A DNA stretch of 64,000 bases, from the NCBI GenBank assembly GCA_938040055.1, contig CALHWY010000025.1:1-64000 (forward strand). The letters are read 5' to 3'. Positions 43,426-53,500 of the stretch are shown here, piece by piece. The DNA comes from an uncultured Endomicrobiia bacterium (GTDB lineage: Bacteria; Elusimicrobiota; Endomicrobiia; Endomicrobiales; Endomicrobiaceae). Under the pieces are notes generated by a model. That model was not told the DNA's origin, did not search any database, and was given only the letters and a program-made list of their open reading frames with translations. The translations under genes and the position numbers were made by a program. How positions within the stretch are numbered: the first letter of the stretch is position 1; the number at the start of each line of letters is the position of its first letter.

Positions 43426-45635
43426 AAAAACTGAACCTTAACCTTTTTAGCATTTCTCGCGAGAGTAAATCTGATTTTAAAAAACGAAAAAGCGAATAAA
43501 ATTATAAGACCTGTAAAAAATTGCTTTCTGTACTTGGATTTAAACACGCCGAGCCCGTGAAAACCCATATGATCCGCGCTGCCTAAAAACATAGGCCACA
43601 CTGAAACGTTTTTCATAATTTTCGCATTCGTGCTTACAATCTGCACGGCGTCCGTGGAATTTGCAAAAATAATATTGAGTTTTCCCGTTCCGAAAAGATC
43701 GGATATAAGAGGAGAAGAAGTTATGGGACTGTTGCTCGCCCTTATATCGGCTGTTATTTCAAATTCCTTGCGCCTTGTATTGCTTTTTACGATAATTATC
43801 CTTCCGTCCTCGGTGCCTATCACAAAATCTTTCAATCCGTCTTTATCAAAATCATAAACCGCGGGAGAAGATATTATCCTTTTCGCTTCGGGAAGAAGCA
43901 TTTTCCAAAGAAGCTCGCCTGCGGGATAACCGGTTTTCCCTTTCAGCCCCTGTATGCTCCCGTTTGCGGAAACAATAAAAACATCGCCCATACCGTTGCC
44001 GGTAAGATCGGCGATGACGGGAGAAGAATTATGTTTAAGCCCGGCCGGAGGAGTCGGTTCGACAAAATACGTCCACATAACTTCAAACTTCGATACGTCA
44101 ATAGCCGAAACATACTGCGGCACGTTAGACTGCACCACAACCTCGGGTATCGAGTCTCCGTTGATATCGCCGACCGCCGGGGCTCCGGCTATAAGATGCG
44201 CTTTGCCGGTCTTTTCAACCAGATCGACAGTCTTTTTCGTTCTTGACTTGCCGTCAATAAAATACACCTTTCCGGCATTGCTTGCCACGACCACCATGGG
44301 AGTAAAATCTTTTGACTGATACAGTACGGGGCTTGCGTATATGGGGCCCTCGACGAATTCCGTAAATCTGTCATAATCGGTTTCATAGCCCGCGTTGTAA
44401 AGAAAATGCACCGCTCCGTCTTCAGAGCAGACGACGATGTCTTTTTTTCCGTTGCCGGTAAGGTCGGCCACAAGAGGGGTCATCTCGGAAATAACGCCGC
44501 CCAATATCTCTCTTCTTATTATATTTCCCGTCTGCCCGTCGTATATAAACAGCATTGAAGAATCCGACAAAGCGACGATGTCGACAATGCCGTCATCATT
44601 TACATCTGCAAGCATCGGAGAAGTCTGTCCGGAATTAAAAATTTCAATCTGTCTCCATAAAGATTCCCCGCTTTTTGCGTCCCAGCCGTATAAAAAACCT
44701 GCGGCCGTCAGCATAATAATATCGTTTTTGCCGTCGCCGTTGACGTCTCCGACGGCCGGAGTGGATGTAATATCGTATTCTTCAAGATTTCTAAGCGGAG
44801 TGTCTTTTCTGAAATCCAGATTAAGCTCAAGCGAAAGTTTGCCGGGTTTGCTCTTTAACAGGGAAAGACCCGACCATCCGAACCATATAAGACCTATTGA
44901 AATAAGAAGAGAGACCGCCGTTACCGCGAGAGAAAGAGGTTTTTGGATTTTTAATAAAAATATTTTCTGCTTTGAAGGAGTCGAGTAATCTTCGTCAAAA
45001 GAATTAACGAATCTGAAAATGGATCTTCCTATGGCGATTTCGTCTCCGGGAGCGATATTCATGCTGTTAAGCTGCCCCACTTTGTTGCCGTTGACTGCGA
45101 CTCCGCCCGTGCTTCCTACGTCGGTAATCGTATACTGCCCGTTATTATGGGATATTTTGGCATGGCCTTTTGATACCGTCATATCTCCGGAAAGAACAAT
45201 ATCGTTTTCAATGCCTCTTGGAGAAAAAGGCTCTCTTCCTATAAAAGTATCTTCGCTTTTAATTATAAATTTTTTGCCGATAAACTTTCCGTAAATTCCC
45301 AGAAGAAAATGTATGGGCTTGTTTTCGGGAGAACCCGGCGCCATGTCCGGATACATAACTATGCTGTAAGGGCCTATTCCGATTTCATCGCCGGCCTGAA
45401 GCTCTTTCTCGGAAATGGTTTTCCCGTTGACTTTAGTGCCTATGATGGTATTCTGGTCCTTTACCGCATAAGAATTTCCGTCTTCGGTAATTATGCTGCA
45501 ATGATGTTCCGAAATATTTTTGTCTTTTATAAGAATGTCATTCCCTTTTTTGCTTCCGACGAATATTCTTTTTTTTCTTCTTAATATGTACTCTCCCAGA
45601 ACTTCCTCTTTCCTTTTTAAAAACAGCCTTGGCAT
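43422..45635 (-). CDS. Membrane protein with two FHA domains and an FG-GAP/VCBS propeller
   Basis: 737 residues. AAGGAGA precedes ATG 45635. Two FHA domains lie in the cytosol (~20-95 and ~125-210), with GSKKGNDILI/SEHHCSI and GREPFSPRGIENDIVL/VSKGHAKI as phospho-Thr pocket motifs. A membrane helix at ~233-255 leads to a large outer beta-propeller made of FG-GAP/VCBS-type repeats with calcium-like DVNGDGKNDI, DVNDDGIVD, DLTGNGKKDI and DINGDSIPE units. A second helix is near the C-terminus (FTGLIILFAFSFF). FHA domains bind phosphothreonine made by the neighbouring kinase, so this looks like a receptor linking outside adhesion or ligand to the phospho-Thr module. Confidence 0.88.
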   Translation of the reverse strand: MPRLFLKRKEEVLGEYILRRKKRIFVGSKKGNDILIKDKNISEHHCSIITEDGNSYAVKDQNTIIGTKVNGKTISEKELQAGDEIGIGPYSIVMYPDMAPGSPENKPIHFLLGIYGKFIGKKFIIKSEDTFIGREPFSPRGIENDIVLSGDMTVSKGHAKISHNNGQYTITDVGSTGGVAVNGNKVGQLNSMNIAPGDEIAIGRSIFRFVNSFDEDYSTPSKQKIFLLKIQKPLSLAVTAVSLLISIGLIWFGWSGLSLLKSKPGKLSLELNLDFRKDTPLRNLEEYDITSTPAVGDVNGDGKNDIIMLTAAGFLYGWDAKSGESLWRQIEIFNSGQTSPMLADVNDDGIVDIVALSDSSMLFIYDGQTGNIIRREILGGVISEMTPLVADLTGNGKKDIVVCSEDGAVHFLYNAGYETDYDRFTEFVEGPIYASPVLYQSKDFTPMVVVASNAGKVYFIDGKSRTKKTVDLVEKTGKAHLIAGAPAVGDINGDSIPEVVVQSNVPQYVSAIDVSKFEVMWTYFVEPTPPAGLKHNSSPVIADLTGNGMGDVFIVSANGSIQGLKGKTGYPAGELLWKMLLPEAKRIISSPAVYDFDKDGLKDFVIGTEDGRIIIVKSNTRRKEFEITADIRASNSPITSSPLISDLFGTGKLNIIFANSTDAVQIVSTNAKIMKNVSVWPMFLGSADHMGFHGLGVFKSKYRKQFFTGLIILFAFSFFKIRFTLARNAKKVKVQFL

Positions 45636-45657
45636 TGAATTTTCTCCTTATTTCAGC

Positions 45658-46833
45658 TTATCTCGCCGCAAAAAGAGCCGCTAACATCGTTATTCCCAGA
45701 CTTATTGTGGCTATGGCCGCTCCGCTTCCGCCGCCTGAAGAACCGCCCGCAGAAGACGAAGCCCTCGAGGCTGTGGATATGCTGTTGAGCCTTTTTTCAA
45801 TTCTTTCTATGTCGGCCTGCGTCTGATTTTTATTTCTGTTGATTTCATTTTTCATCTCCGCCGAGGTCGGAACCAAAGAAACCGTTTTCTTTATATCGCT
45901 TAACTGTCTGTGAATATAACTCATATCATTGTCCGAAAGCTCTTTCCCGGATGCGGAAACGCCGAAGGAAACATCATTAAGCGCGTCGACTCTTTTGGAC
46001 AGCTTGACATAACTCTGCTGTATCTGGTTAAGGGTATTTTTTAATTCGTTGATTTCTTTTTGGGACGCAAAAGACTGCATTTTCGAGTTCGGGGAAGCGG
46101 CGGAAAGTTTCGACTCGGCAAAATCGACTCTTTTCGAAAGTTTTTCAAGTTTTGAATTCATTTCGGATATGTCTTTGCTTACCGAAGCGTAAGAAGCCGT
46201 TTCTTTCGACGAAGATTTCGCGTCTCCCGAAATGCTGTCTTCGGCGGAGGCCACTCTTTTCGCGAGATGTTCTATTTTCGTATTGATTTCCTTGACTTCT
46301 TTTACGGAAGCATAAGCCTGCTTTCCGGAGGAAGCGTCGGCCACCTGCTGTCTGAGAGATTTAAAGACCTGGGAACTGTTAAGGCTGTTATCAAGCAGCA
46401 CCGGCATATTGGGCTGAAGCTCCGCGATAAGAGCAACCATATCGACTTTGCCTGAAGACGGCGCTTTCGCGGAAGACGCCTGCGACTTTCCCTTTTCAAG
46501 AGAAGCGACTTTTGCTTTTAACGAATCGAATTCCTGACGCTGCACCTGCAAAGTTCCGCCGGAGACCGCGGCCGCTGCTGAAGGCTTTGTCCTTCTGTCA
46601 TATTCGTAAATGGCGGAAATCAGCGCGCCTCTCGTGATGGGCTCGTCTTCGACAAAAACGGTCTCGCCGTATTTATCTATAAATTTCGGCATTTTCTTGC
46701 TCAGCTCGCTAATAATCTCGCGCAGCACAGGGTCGTTTACATCTCTTTTGGCGGCCGCGAAAGACGGCGTAAACGCATTGCATATAACAGCGGCGGCTGC
46801 AAGCCAAGAGAAAAATTTTTTCGTTTTTTTCAT
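45658..46833 (-). CDS. Secreted coiled-coil protein with C-terminal membrane helix
   Basis: 391 residues. A signal peptide (~1-26, AFTPSFAAA) is followed by a short domain like an SLH or porin-anchoring repeat (MPKFIDKYGETVFVEDEPITRGALISAIYEYD, ~45-85), then a long Ser/Lys/Glu coiled coil with repeated units (YASVKEVKEINTKIEHLAKRV...), and a Gly/Ser linker with a final hydrophobic helix (IATISLGITMLAALFAAR). SLH-coiled-coil proteins link peptidoglycan to the outer membrane in several diderm phyla, and this may do the same; that is an inference. Lies between the FHA gene and the PorV-like gene. Confidence 0.7.
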   Translation of the reverse strand: MKKTKKFFSWLAAAAVICNAFTPSFAAAKRDVNDPVLREIISELSKKMPKFIDKYGETVFVEDEPITRGALISAIYEYDRRTKPSAAAAVSGGTLQVQRQEFDSLKAKVASLEKGKSQASSAKAPSSGKVDMVALIAELQPNMPVLLDNSLNSSQVFKSLRQQVADASSGKQAYASVKEVKEINTKIEHLAKRVASAEDSISGDAKSSSKETASYASVSKDISEMNSKLEKLSKRVDFAESKLSAASPNSKMQSFASQKEINELKNTLNQIQQSYVKLSKRVDALNDVSFGVSASGKELSDNDMSYIHRQLSDIKKTVSLVPTSAEMKNEINRNKNQTQADIERIEKRLNSISTASRASSSAGGSSGGGSGAAIATISLGITMLAALFAAR

Positions 46834-46843
46834 ATTTGCGCCC

Positions 46844-47881
46844 CTAAAAATAAAAATTTAAAGAAATTTTGCTGTGACGGTCAAAACTGCCGCCGAACCC
46901 CAAAGCATAATCAAGCTGCAAATATTTGCCTAATATGCTCATATCAACGCCGAAGCCTACGGCATAGTTGATATTGCCGTTTATGGTATCGCGCACTCCG
47001 TAACGGTTTTCCAGAGCAAAACCTTCGGCTCCAGCTCTTAAATACAAACCGCTCAGTCCGAAAGCGCCCGCGTCGTAAATACCAAGATAGCTTAATTCAA
47101 AACCCGCATTGCAGGACAAAGGCTCTTTTTGTCTTTGGAGCAGATCGGTGCTTCCTAAAATAAACAGTTTGTCCGTAAGAGCAAAAGTATTGGAAACGCC
47201 GAATCTTGCCGTAAGCGCGGCATTGTCGGATTCCCCTCCGTCCCATTTCATCCGGGCTCCTTTGCCGATAAACAGTCCGAAGTTAAGCGTTTCAAAAATA
47301 TTGTAAAGAACGCCCGCGTCAATATCGTATCCCGAAGCCGAACCTCCGTCAATTCCGTCCATCTTTTCCATTATGTATTTTAAAGACAGACCCACGTATA
47401 AATTGGTATTGCTTTCCCACACGGGCATGCCCCAGGAAAGAAATACGGCATTTTGAGAATCCGAAAATGCCCCGAGTTCGTTTCCGTAATCATCCGATTT
47501 AGTGACATTGTCCAAAGTTGAATTGAGAAGTCCCAAAGCAAAAACGGAGCCGGCCAATGCATCGGTAAATTTGCTTACGGGTACGGAAAACGCTGCGAAA
47601 TTATGAGAAGCAGCCGCGTCTTTCTGCCCCGGCCACTTGTCGGAAGCCGCGGCGGACCCCATAACGGTTATGCTGTAATCCTGCACCTGCGCCAAGCCGG
47701 CAGGATTCCAATACACAGCGCTGGTATCATTGCTTACGGAAGTAAAAGCTCCGCCCATGCCCAAAGCCCTGGCTCCTACGCCTTTCTTAAGGAAAGCCGC
47801 TCCGCCCGACGCGGCATAAACATTAGCCGTAAAAGCAAAAATAAGATAAACGGGAATAATTTTTCTCATTATTTTATTCAT
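46844..47881 (-). CDS. PorV/PorQ-like outer-membrane protein
   Basis: 345 residues with AAGGAA before ATG 47881 and a signal peptide (ANVYAASG). The N-terminus GVGARALGMGGAFTSVSNDTSAVYWNPAGLA is the diagnostic PorV/PorQ (UPF0164-like) stretch, followed by a beta-barrel ending in a typical aromatic C-terminal strand (KISLNFYF). PorV acts in type IX secretion in Bacteroidota; related barrels are widespread in Elusimicrobiota and Fibrobacterota. Sits just downstream of the FlgD-Ig protein, which is compatible with a cell-surface secretion or anchoring role. Confidence 0.85.
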   Translation of the reverse strand: MNKIMRKIIPVYLIFAFTANVYAASGGAAFLKKGVGARALGMGGAFTSVSNDTSAVYWNPAGLAQVQDYSITVMGSAAASDKWPGQKDAAASHNFAAFSVPVSKFTDALAGSVFALGLLNSTLDNVTKSDDYGNELGAFSDSQNAVFLSWGMPVWESNTNLYVGLSLKYIMEKMDGIDGGSASGYDIDAGVLYNIFETLNFGLFIGKGARMKWDGGESDNAALTARFGVSNTFALTDKLFILGSTDLLQRQKEPLSCNAGFELSYLGIYDAGAFGLSGLYLRAGAEGFALENRYGVRDTINGNINYAVGFGVDMSILGKYLQLDYALGFGGSFDRHSKISLNFYF

Positions 47882-47882
47882 A

Positions 47883-49091
47883 TTATTTCCTTAATATGGC
47901 AAAAGATTTATAACGTTTATTTTCTTTGCCGCCGCTTTTCATTATTATTTCGCATATATAAACGCCGTTTGCCAGATTGTCGCCCGAATAACTTTTACCG
48001 TTCCAGGAGACTTTGTTTTCCCCTGCGGATTTTGATACGGAATCAATAACGCTGCTTACAAGCTTCCCCGCCCTGTCATAAATATTTACGGTTACAAAAG
48101 CCTGTTTATCTATCATAAATCTTATGGTCATATCGCCTTTGTTGGGATTATACGGCGAAGGATAAGGGAGCAGATTTGAAATAGGTTCGGAATCCGCCCT
48201 GAAAACCGTTTCGGATACAATTTTGTTGCCGCCGGATTCTTCATAGGTCAGCTTTAATTTATATTCCTTATTATTTTCTAAAGGTTTTTCGCCGTCATAG
48301 ACATACTTCAAAATTCCCGTATTGGTGCCAAATGAACCGGCAGGAATATCATTCGCAGTTTTAGAATAAATACTGCTATTCGGTGTCGACGCGTTAAAAA
48401 TTTCAATTTGCAAATTTCCTGGTTCGAGATTTCCGTGAACCGAAAACACTTCAGCTTCTATAACAGGCCTTGCGGACGATACTTTTTTAGGCTGTATTAT
48501 TGAAATTCTGCTCGCCGCGTTTGCGGCAATATTAACGACATAAATCTGCGTCGCTCCACCGCTTGTGTTTGTATTGCCGTCATTTCCTTTGTACTGCACA
48601 TACCATTGTATGTAGTTTGTTCCGGTCTTCTGGAAAGTTACCTTGCTTTCGACGAAAACCAGCGACTGCGTGCTGCTGTCATTATCAAAAAGAGAGGTAT
48701 ACTGCAAAGAATCCGGAAAATCCGGAGAAGTGTTTATCCTGTATTTCACCTGCCTTATCTTCAACTTATCGCTTGAAGTACCGACTCTAAGAGAAACGTC
48801 GACCGCGACCGTAGGAGAAACATAACCGGGCTTCGGCGAATAATCAAGCCAGACAATATTCGGGTTGAACATAAATGAACGAAGAACGCCGTCTGCTATA
48901 TAATTCAGCCCTTCCGCATGTGAAAAAACAATGGAATCTCCTGCAATATGAGAGTGCCGGTAGTTCTTAGAATTGGAATCCGCATCAATGGCAGCCGAGT
49001 TGTTTAACTGTCCGTCACCGCTGTAACTTGCAAAGCCATAAACGGAAATAAAAAGCAGCGTTAACGATAATAAAAATTTCGAAATTTTCAT
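47883..49091 (-). CDS. Secreted protein with C-terminal FlgD-Ig/sorting-like domain
   Basis: 402 residues. Signal peptide (~1-21, ISVYGFAS), a beta-rich body without a named family, and a C-terminal domain beginning LLPYPSPYNPNKGDMTIRF and continuing VTVNIYDRAGKLV...GENKVSWNGKSYSGDNLANGVYICEI, the FlgD-like Ig fold. In Bacteroidota such tails (YPNPFNP-like) target proteins to type IX secretion. Whether a type IX system exists here is unknown; no por/gld genes are in the window. It overlaps the upstream gene by four bases and is followed by the PorV-like gene after two bases. Confidence 0.75.
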   Translation of the reverse strand: MKISKFLLSLTLLFISVYGFASYSGDGQLNNSAAIDADSNSKNYRHSHIAGDSIVFSHAEGLNYIADGVLRSFMFNPNIVWLDYSPKPGYVSPTVAVDVSLRVGTSSDKLKIRQVKYRINTSPDFPDSLQYTSLFDNDSSTQSLVFVESKVTFQKTGTNYIQWYVQYKGNDGNTNTSGGATQIYVVNIAANAASRISIIQPKKVSSARPVIEAEVFSVHGNLEPGNLQIEIFNASTPNSSIYSKTANDIPAGSFGTNTGILKYVYDGEKPLENNKEYKLKLTYEESGGNKIVSETVFRADSEPISNLLPYPSPYNPNKGDMTIRFMIDKQAFVTVNIYDRAGKLVSSVIDSVSKSAGENKVSWNGKSYSGDNLANGVYICEIIMKSGGKENKRYKSFAILRK

Positions 49092-50509
49092 TGCAAATTC
49101 ACCAATGCCAAGATTTTTCCTCTTGACCCCGTAAAATTTTCTAAAGCTTTTCCTATTATTGTTCCCGGTTTCGGATTTTCCGGAGCTTTCATGGCATATC
49201 CGGGCGAAGACGATGTTACAAGCAGGTCGCCGCGTTTGACAGAGCCCCCTTCATTTGTAATATTTACCGGAACTTTACCGACTAAAGCGAGCTTATAACC
49301 GGTCGCTTCCGAATTTAAAACAATTCCAGGGCTTGTAGATATGACTCCAGCGGCTTTCGTATCATTTGCGGCTTTGGATTTTTCTATATATCCGTCCCTC
49401 GTCTGCGAAATTACGACAACATCTCCGGGATTTAAAAGCTCGGAAGAAGGATAAATTTCGGCAAGATCGGCATTCTCATTATAAGTTGCTCCGGTAACAT
49501 TTAAATTGCCTTTTATATTCGTAGACGAAACTATAATTAATCCGGCCGTATTAATACTTCCGCTGATATGACCGTAGCTTAAAACGGAGCCGCCTATGGT
49601 TAAATTTGAACTGATTATTTCATTGAATGTTTTTTTCCCGGTAATTATCTGAACGGTATCAGTAGTCACATAAGAAGAAGAAAGATCTTCCCATGATAAA
49701 TTTGTTCCATTATTAGTTAAGAACTTATTGCCGTGTCCGCTCAAAGAAGGAAATTGCGCCGGCAATGGAAATTTTACCGAGACTTCTCCATTGCTTTCAG
49801 TTAAGCCTCCAGTAAATTCTAATTTCGACCACATTGCAATGCTTCCGTTTGTTTTAAGATATCTGCCGACGTGTCCTGACTGCTCAGGCAAAGAGCTCGG
49901 AATATTCGCCCAAGATAAAGTGTTATTATTCATTTTCAAAAACCGGTCATTGCCTTCATTTGAAGCGGACAGTTTGTTGAAAGTTACCGCCTTATCTGCT
50001 ATTTTGCCTTCGGTTACCGCTTTATCAGCTATTTTTTTTCCTGTTACCGCCTTATCTGCTATTTTGCTTTCGGTCACGGCACCGTCTTTAATTTTTAGAT
50101 TTGTTACCGCCTTATCTGCTATTTTGCTTTCGGTTATCGCGAGATCGCTGACAGAAAAGGCATACGGGCTTGCGGTCAATTCAGCTCTGTTTACTATTTT
50201 GTCTCCGTCAAGTTCGACATCTAAATAAAGCTCATTAGCAAAATAATCGCTGTCCATAGTTGCCAAATTTAAAGAAGCGCTATACATTCCGTTCTTTACT
50301 TCAATATCAAAATTTGAAGTCCAGAGCTGAGCATTACTCTTGTTAAAAATCTTAAAAACAAAATTTTTTGTCCCAGTTATGGGAACTCCGGCATTATCGG
50401 TAAGCCTTCCCTGAAAACTCACTTTTTTTGAAATGTCCGCAAAAGAACGCGCCGACCAAAGAAACAATCCCAGAAAGATAAAAACGGCAATTTTGTTTAA
50501 ATGTTTCAT
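49088..50509 (-). CDS. Secreted modular surface protein with IADKAVT repeats
   Basis: 473 residues. Signal peptide (~1-25), an N-terminal Ig-like part (KVSFQGRLTDNAGVPITGTKNFVFKIFN), a repeat block (~120-175) of units SKIADKAVT/GKIADKAVT, a central strand-rich part, and a C-terminal domain NADLAEIYPSSELLNPGDVVVIS...GTIIGKALENF, similar to the chaperone or tail-spike-like ends of large bacterial surface proteins. The N- and C-parts suggest a trimeric or fibre-like surface protein. AGAGGC precedes ATG 50509; the stop overlaps the next gene. Confidence 0.75.
   Translation of the reverse strand: MKHLNKIAVFIFLGLFLWSARSFADISKKVSFQGRLTDNAGVPITGTKNFVFKIFNKSNAQLWTSNFDIEVKNGMYSASLNLATMDSDYFANELYLDVELDGDKIVNRAELTASPYAFSVSDLAITESKIADKAVTNLKIKDGAVTESKIADKAVTGKKIADKAVTEGKIADKAVTFNKLSASNEGNDRFLKMNNNTLSWANIPSSLPEQSGHVGRYLKTNGSIAMWSKLEFTGGLTESNGEVSVKFPLPAQFPSLSGHGNKFLTNNGTNLSWEDLSSSYVTTDTVQIITGKKTFNEIISSNLTIGGSVLSYGHISGSINTAGLIIVSSTNIKGNLNVTGATYNENADLAEIYPSSELLNPGDVVVISQTRDGYIEKSKAANDTKAAGVISTSPGIVLNSEATGYKLALVGKVPVNITNEGGSVKRGDLLVTSSSPGYAMKAPENPKPGTIIGKALENFTGSRGKILALVNLQ
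49975..50145 (-). repeat. Coding tandem repeats (~30 bp) in the surface protein gene
   Basis: Five degenerate units of about 30 bases encode variants of ten residues ending in ADKAVT. They spell similar words (GTTACCGCCTTATCTGCTAT on the plus strand) three or four times. They are coding repeats, not a CRISPR: no uniform spacers exist. Confidence 0.8.
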
Positions 50510-50519
50510 ATAAGCCTCT

Positions 50520-53500
50520 TTACTTTAAAGGTTTCGCGCAATTTACGCAAAATCTCAGTTTTCTTCCGGCCGGAACCGTATTAATATATCCGCAGTGCGG
50601 ACAAACGATAACCTGTACATCTTTATCTTTTTTATCTTTGTCTCTGGAAGGTTTGTGGGCGGACGGCGCGGGCGCCGGCTGCGGAGACGGAGTTTTCTCC
50701 TTCTCTTTATGCTTTTTTTCGGGAGAAGATGCCGGAATCTGCGGCAAAACGGGACCCGGCGCCGACGCGGCCGTACCGTAAATATTTTCGCCGGGCGCAT
50801 CCTCGCCTTCAGCCGGAACCGAAGGAACCATAACGACTTTGACGCTTCCCCCTTTTCCGGGATGGGCGTACTTTTCAAAAGACTGTTCGTCATAATTTTT
50901 TACGATAACTTTTCCTTTGACCTTTCCGGGATAGACTTTTTTGCTCCAGAAGCCTTTAGCGTTTGTTTTGCCGGCCAGCTTATTGTCAAGCCAGATATAG
51001 GCGTTTTCAAGAGGAATTTCTTTATCGCCGTCCGCAGTCACTATGTTCACGTTGAAAGCGACATTGGCGTAAACCATGCTTCCGGTCACGCTGCTGATAT
51101 TGGCCACGTCAACGTCTTTCATAACGAACTGGTTGAATTCATCCGCCGTAAAAATAAAATCATATTTTCCGCTCGGCAAAGGAACAACGACGGGTTTGCC
51201 CGTTCCTACGTTTCTGGTAGTATTGAAATCTCTGCCTTGTATGGTAAGTTTCGATATGAAAGACTCGGAAGGATTGTCCCTGGATTTGACTCTGAAAGAA
51301 ATAAGTTTGTTCATATGCACGTAAAGTTCCGAATCGGCATTTGCGGAAACCGAAATATTATTGGCCGATTCGCCGTATCTTCCTTCGGGATCAAGCATTC
51401 TCACTTTATAATTGCCGGCTTTCATGTTCACGGTTATCGGAGTGTCCCCTCTGGGCTGTCCCTCGCCTTCGACATGGACTATCATTTTTTGGGGAACTGA
51501 AGTAAAAGTAAATTTTTTATACATATGTCCTTTGATGCTGAAAACATTCTCGCCGTCGATATTTTTAAGTTCCGTCTGCCAGAAACGTTTATCCACGCCG
51601 GAAAACATATCGTCATTATTCAATTTCGAAAAATCGATATTGCACTGCCCTTCTTTGGATTCTTTCGCCTTTGAGCCCAAATCTTCAAAACCGGACAAAG
51701 CAAGCCTGACGGTGTGCTCCCCGGCCATAAGCTGTATTTTGCAAGGAGTTACGCCGAATTTGTTTCCGTCGACATAAACATCCGCTCCGGAAGGTTCGGA
51801 AGCCACGTCAAGCAGAAAATCAAACATTATTTCTATTTTTTCGCTCTTTTCTTTGTTCGACTTGCTCGTCCTTTCTTCAATTCTTACGACTTTCTGCACG
51901 GGTCTGAAACCTTCTTTAAGAGCCGTTACTATATATGTCTGGGGCTGTACTTTTCTTAACGGGATGGGCGCCGAAGAGTTCGCGTTCTGAAGGATGACTC
52001 CGCCTTCTTTGGTTTTCATGCTGACGGTCGCTCCGGCGGGAATCGTGGTTATTACGACATCGGGCGGATAAAGCCATGAATACACGCCTTTTCCGAAAGG
52101 CGTAAGCTGTATAAAAATATCAAGCCCGAAAAACAAAAGAACTGCCAGAATTACGGCTATAATCACTTTTATTATTCTGCTTTTCAATTCTTTGAACTTG
52201 GTTACAAGCCAGTCCCCCACTTCCTCAAAAACGGTTTTCCCTTTGGCTTCCGCCTGGGAAAGCTGGGATGCGGCCTGCTGAGAATTAAAAGGATGCTGCC
52301 CGCCGCCGGCATTCTGCTGCTGCGCTGCTGCATCCGGAAACTGCCCGCCCGCCTCTGACAAGCCGCCACCCTGTCCCTGGCCGTTGGCGGGTTTGGACGC
52401 GGGATAGCCCGGATCGGTTTTTATGCGGGAAGAGCTTACGGGAACTGCCGCCGGCTCAGCCTGTTCGCCGACTATGAAATCGGCGCATAATATTCTGGAT
52501 ATGGAGGGATTGTTTTTTATCTCCTGCCTGTCCAATGTCTTTACAAGGCTGACCGTTTCATCGGAAGCCTTAAGTTCTTTTTCCATAACCCTTGACAGAA
52601 ACGAGGACAAATCAACGGCAAGCTCTTCGGTTTCGACGCCTTTCAAAAGCCTTCTGAGATCGCGGTACATTTCAATGGCCCTTTCATATCTCATCGCCCT
52701 GTCTTTCTCAAGCGCTTTCGAAAGAATCTCCCCTATTTCATAAGGAAGCTGTATGCCGCTAAGCAGCCCCGTATCGAATTTCTGGTTTAAAACCTGATGT
52801 TTTATTTCGGAATTATCTCCCGAATACAGCTGTTTCCCCGTAAGCATTTCATAAAAAACCACGCCTATGGAAAAAACATCGGCGCGGTGGTCTATGTCAG
52901 CAACGGCTTTTATCTGTTCCGGGGACATATAGGGATATTTGCCCGTAACCACATTCTGTTTCATCCCTTCATTGATCTCGTCGGCGGTTTTTGCAATGCC
53001 GAAATCGCTCAATTTGACATTGCCGTCAAAAGAAATCAGAACGTTTCCGGGAGAAATATCGCGGTAAACAATGCCGTAAGGTTTGCCGGTTATGGAATCT
53101 CTTGCCACCCTGTTGGCATAATCTATGGCTTTAAGCATGCTGATGCATATCAGAACCGACAGTTCCCAGGGAATCTTTATTTTCAATTCATTGCATCTTT
53201 TGATAAGATCTTCAAGGTCAACGCCCCTTACAAAATCCATTGAAATGTAAAAAGAGCCGTTGTTTCCTTTCCAAAAATGCTGGACGCGGACTATATTGTC
53301 ATGAATAATATTTTTCGCTATCAGCGCTTCTTTATAAAACATTTCAACGAATTTATTTTCCGAATATTCGTTTAGAAGCTCTTTAACGGCGATAAAGTTT
53401 CTGAGGCTGAAATCATAAGCCTGCCAAACAACGCCCATTCCGCCCTGGCCGATTTTTTTCACTGTCACATATTGGTCATTAATAAATAAACCTAAATCCA

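Noticed and set aside
49975..50145. Possible CRISPR-like repeats
   Set aside because: The repeated units are contiguous, in frame and translate to ADKAVT-type protein repeats, with no spacers.
50595..51500. 301-codon plus-strand frame opposite the kinase gene
   Set aside because: Shadow frame inside a clearly coding kinase gene.
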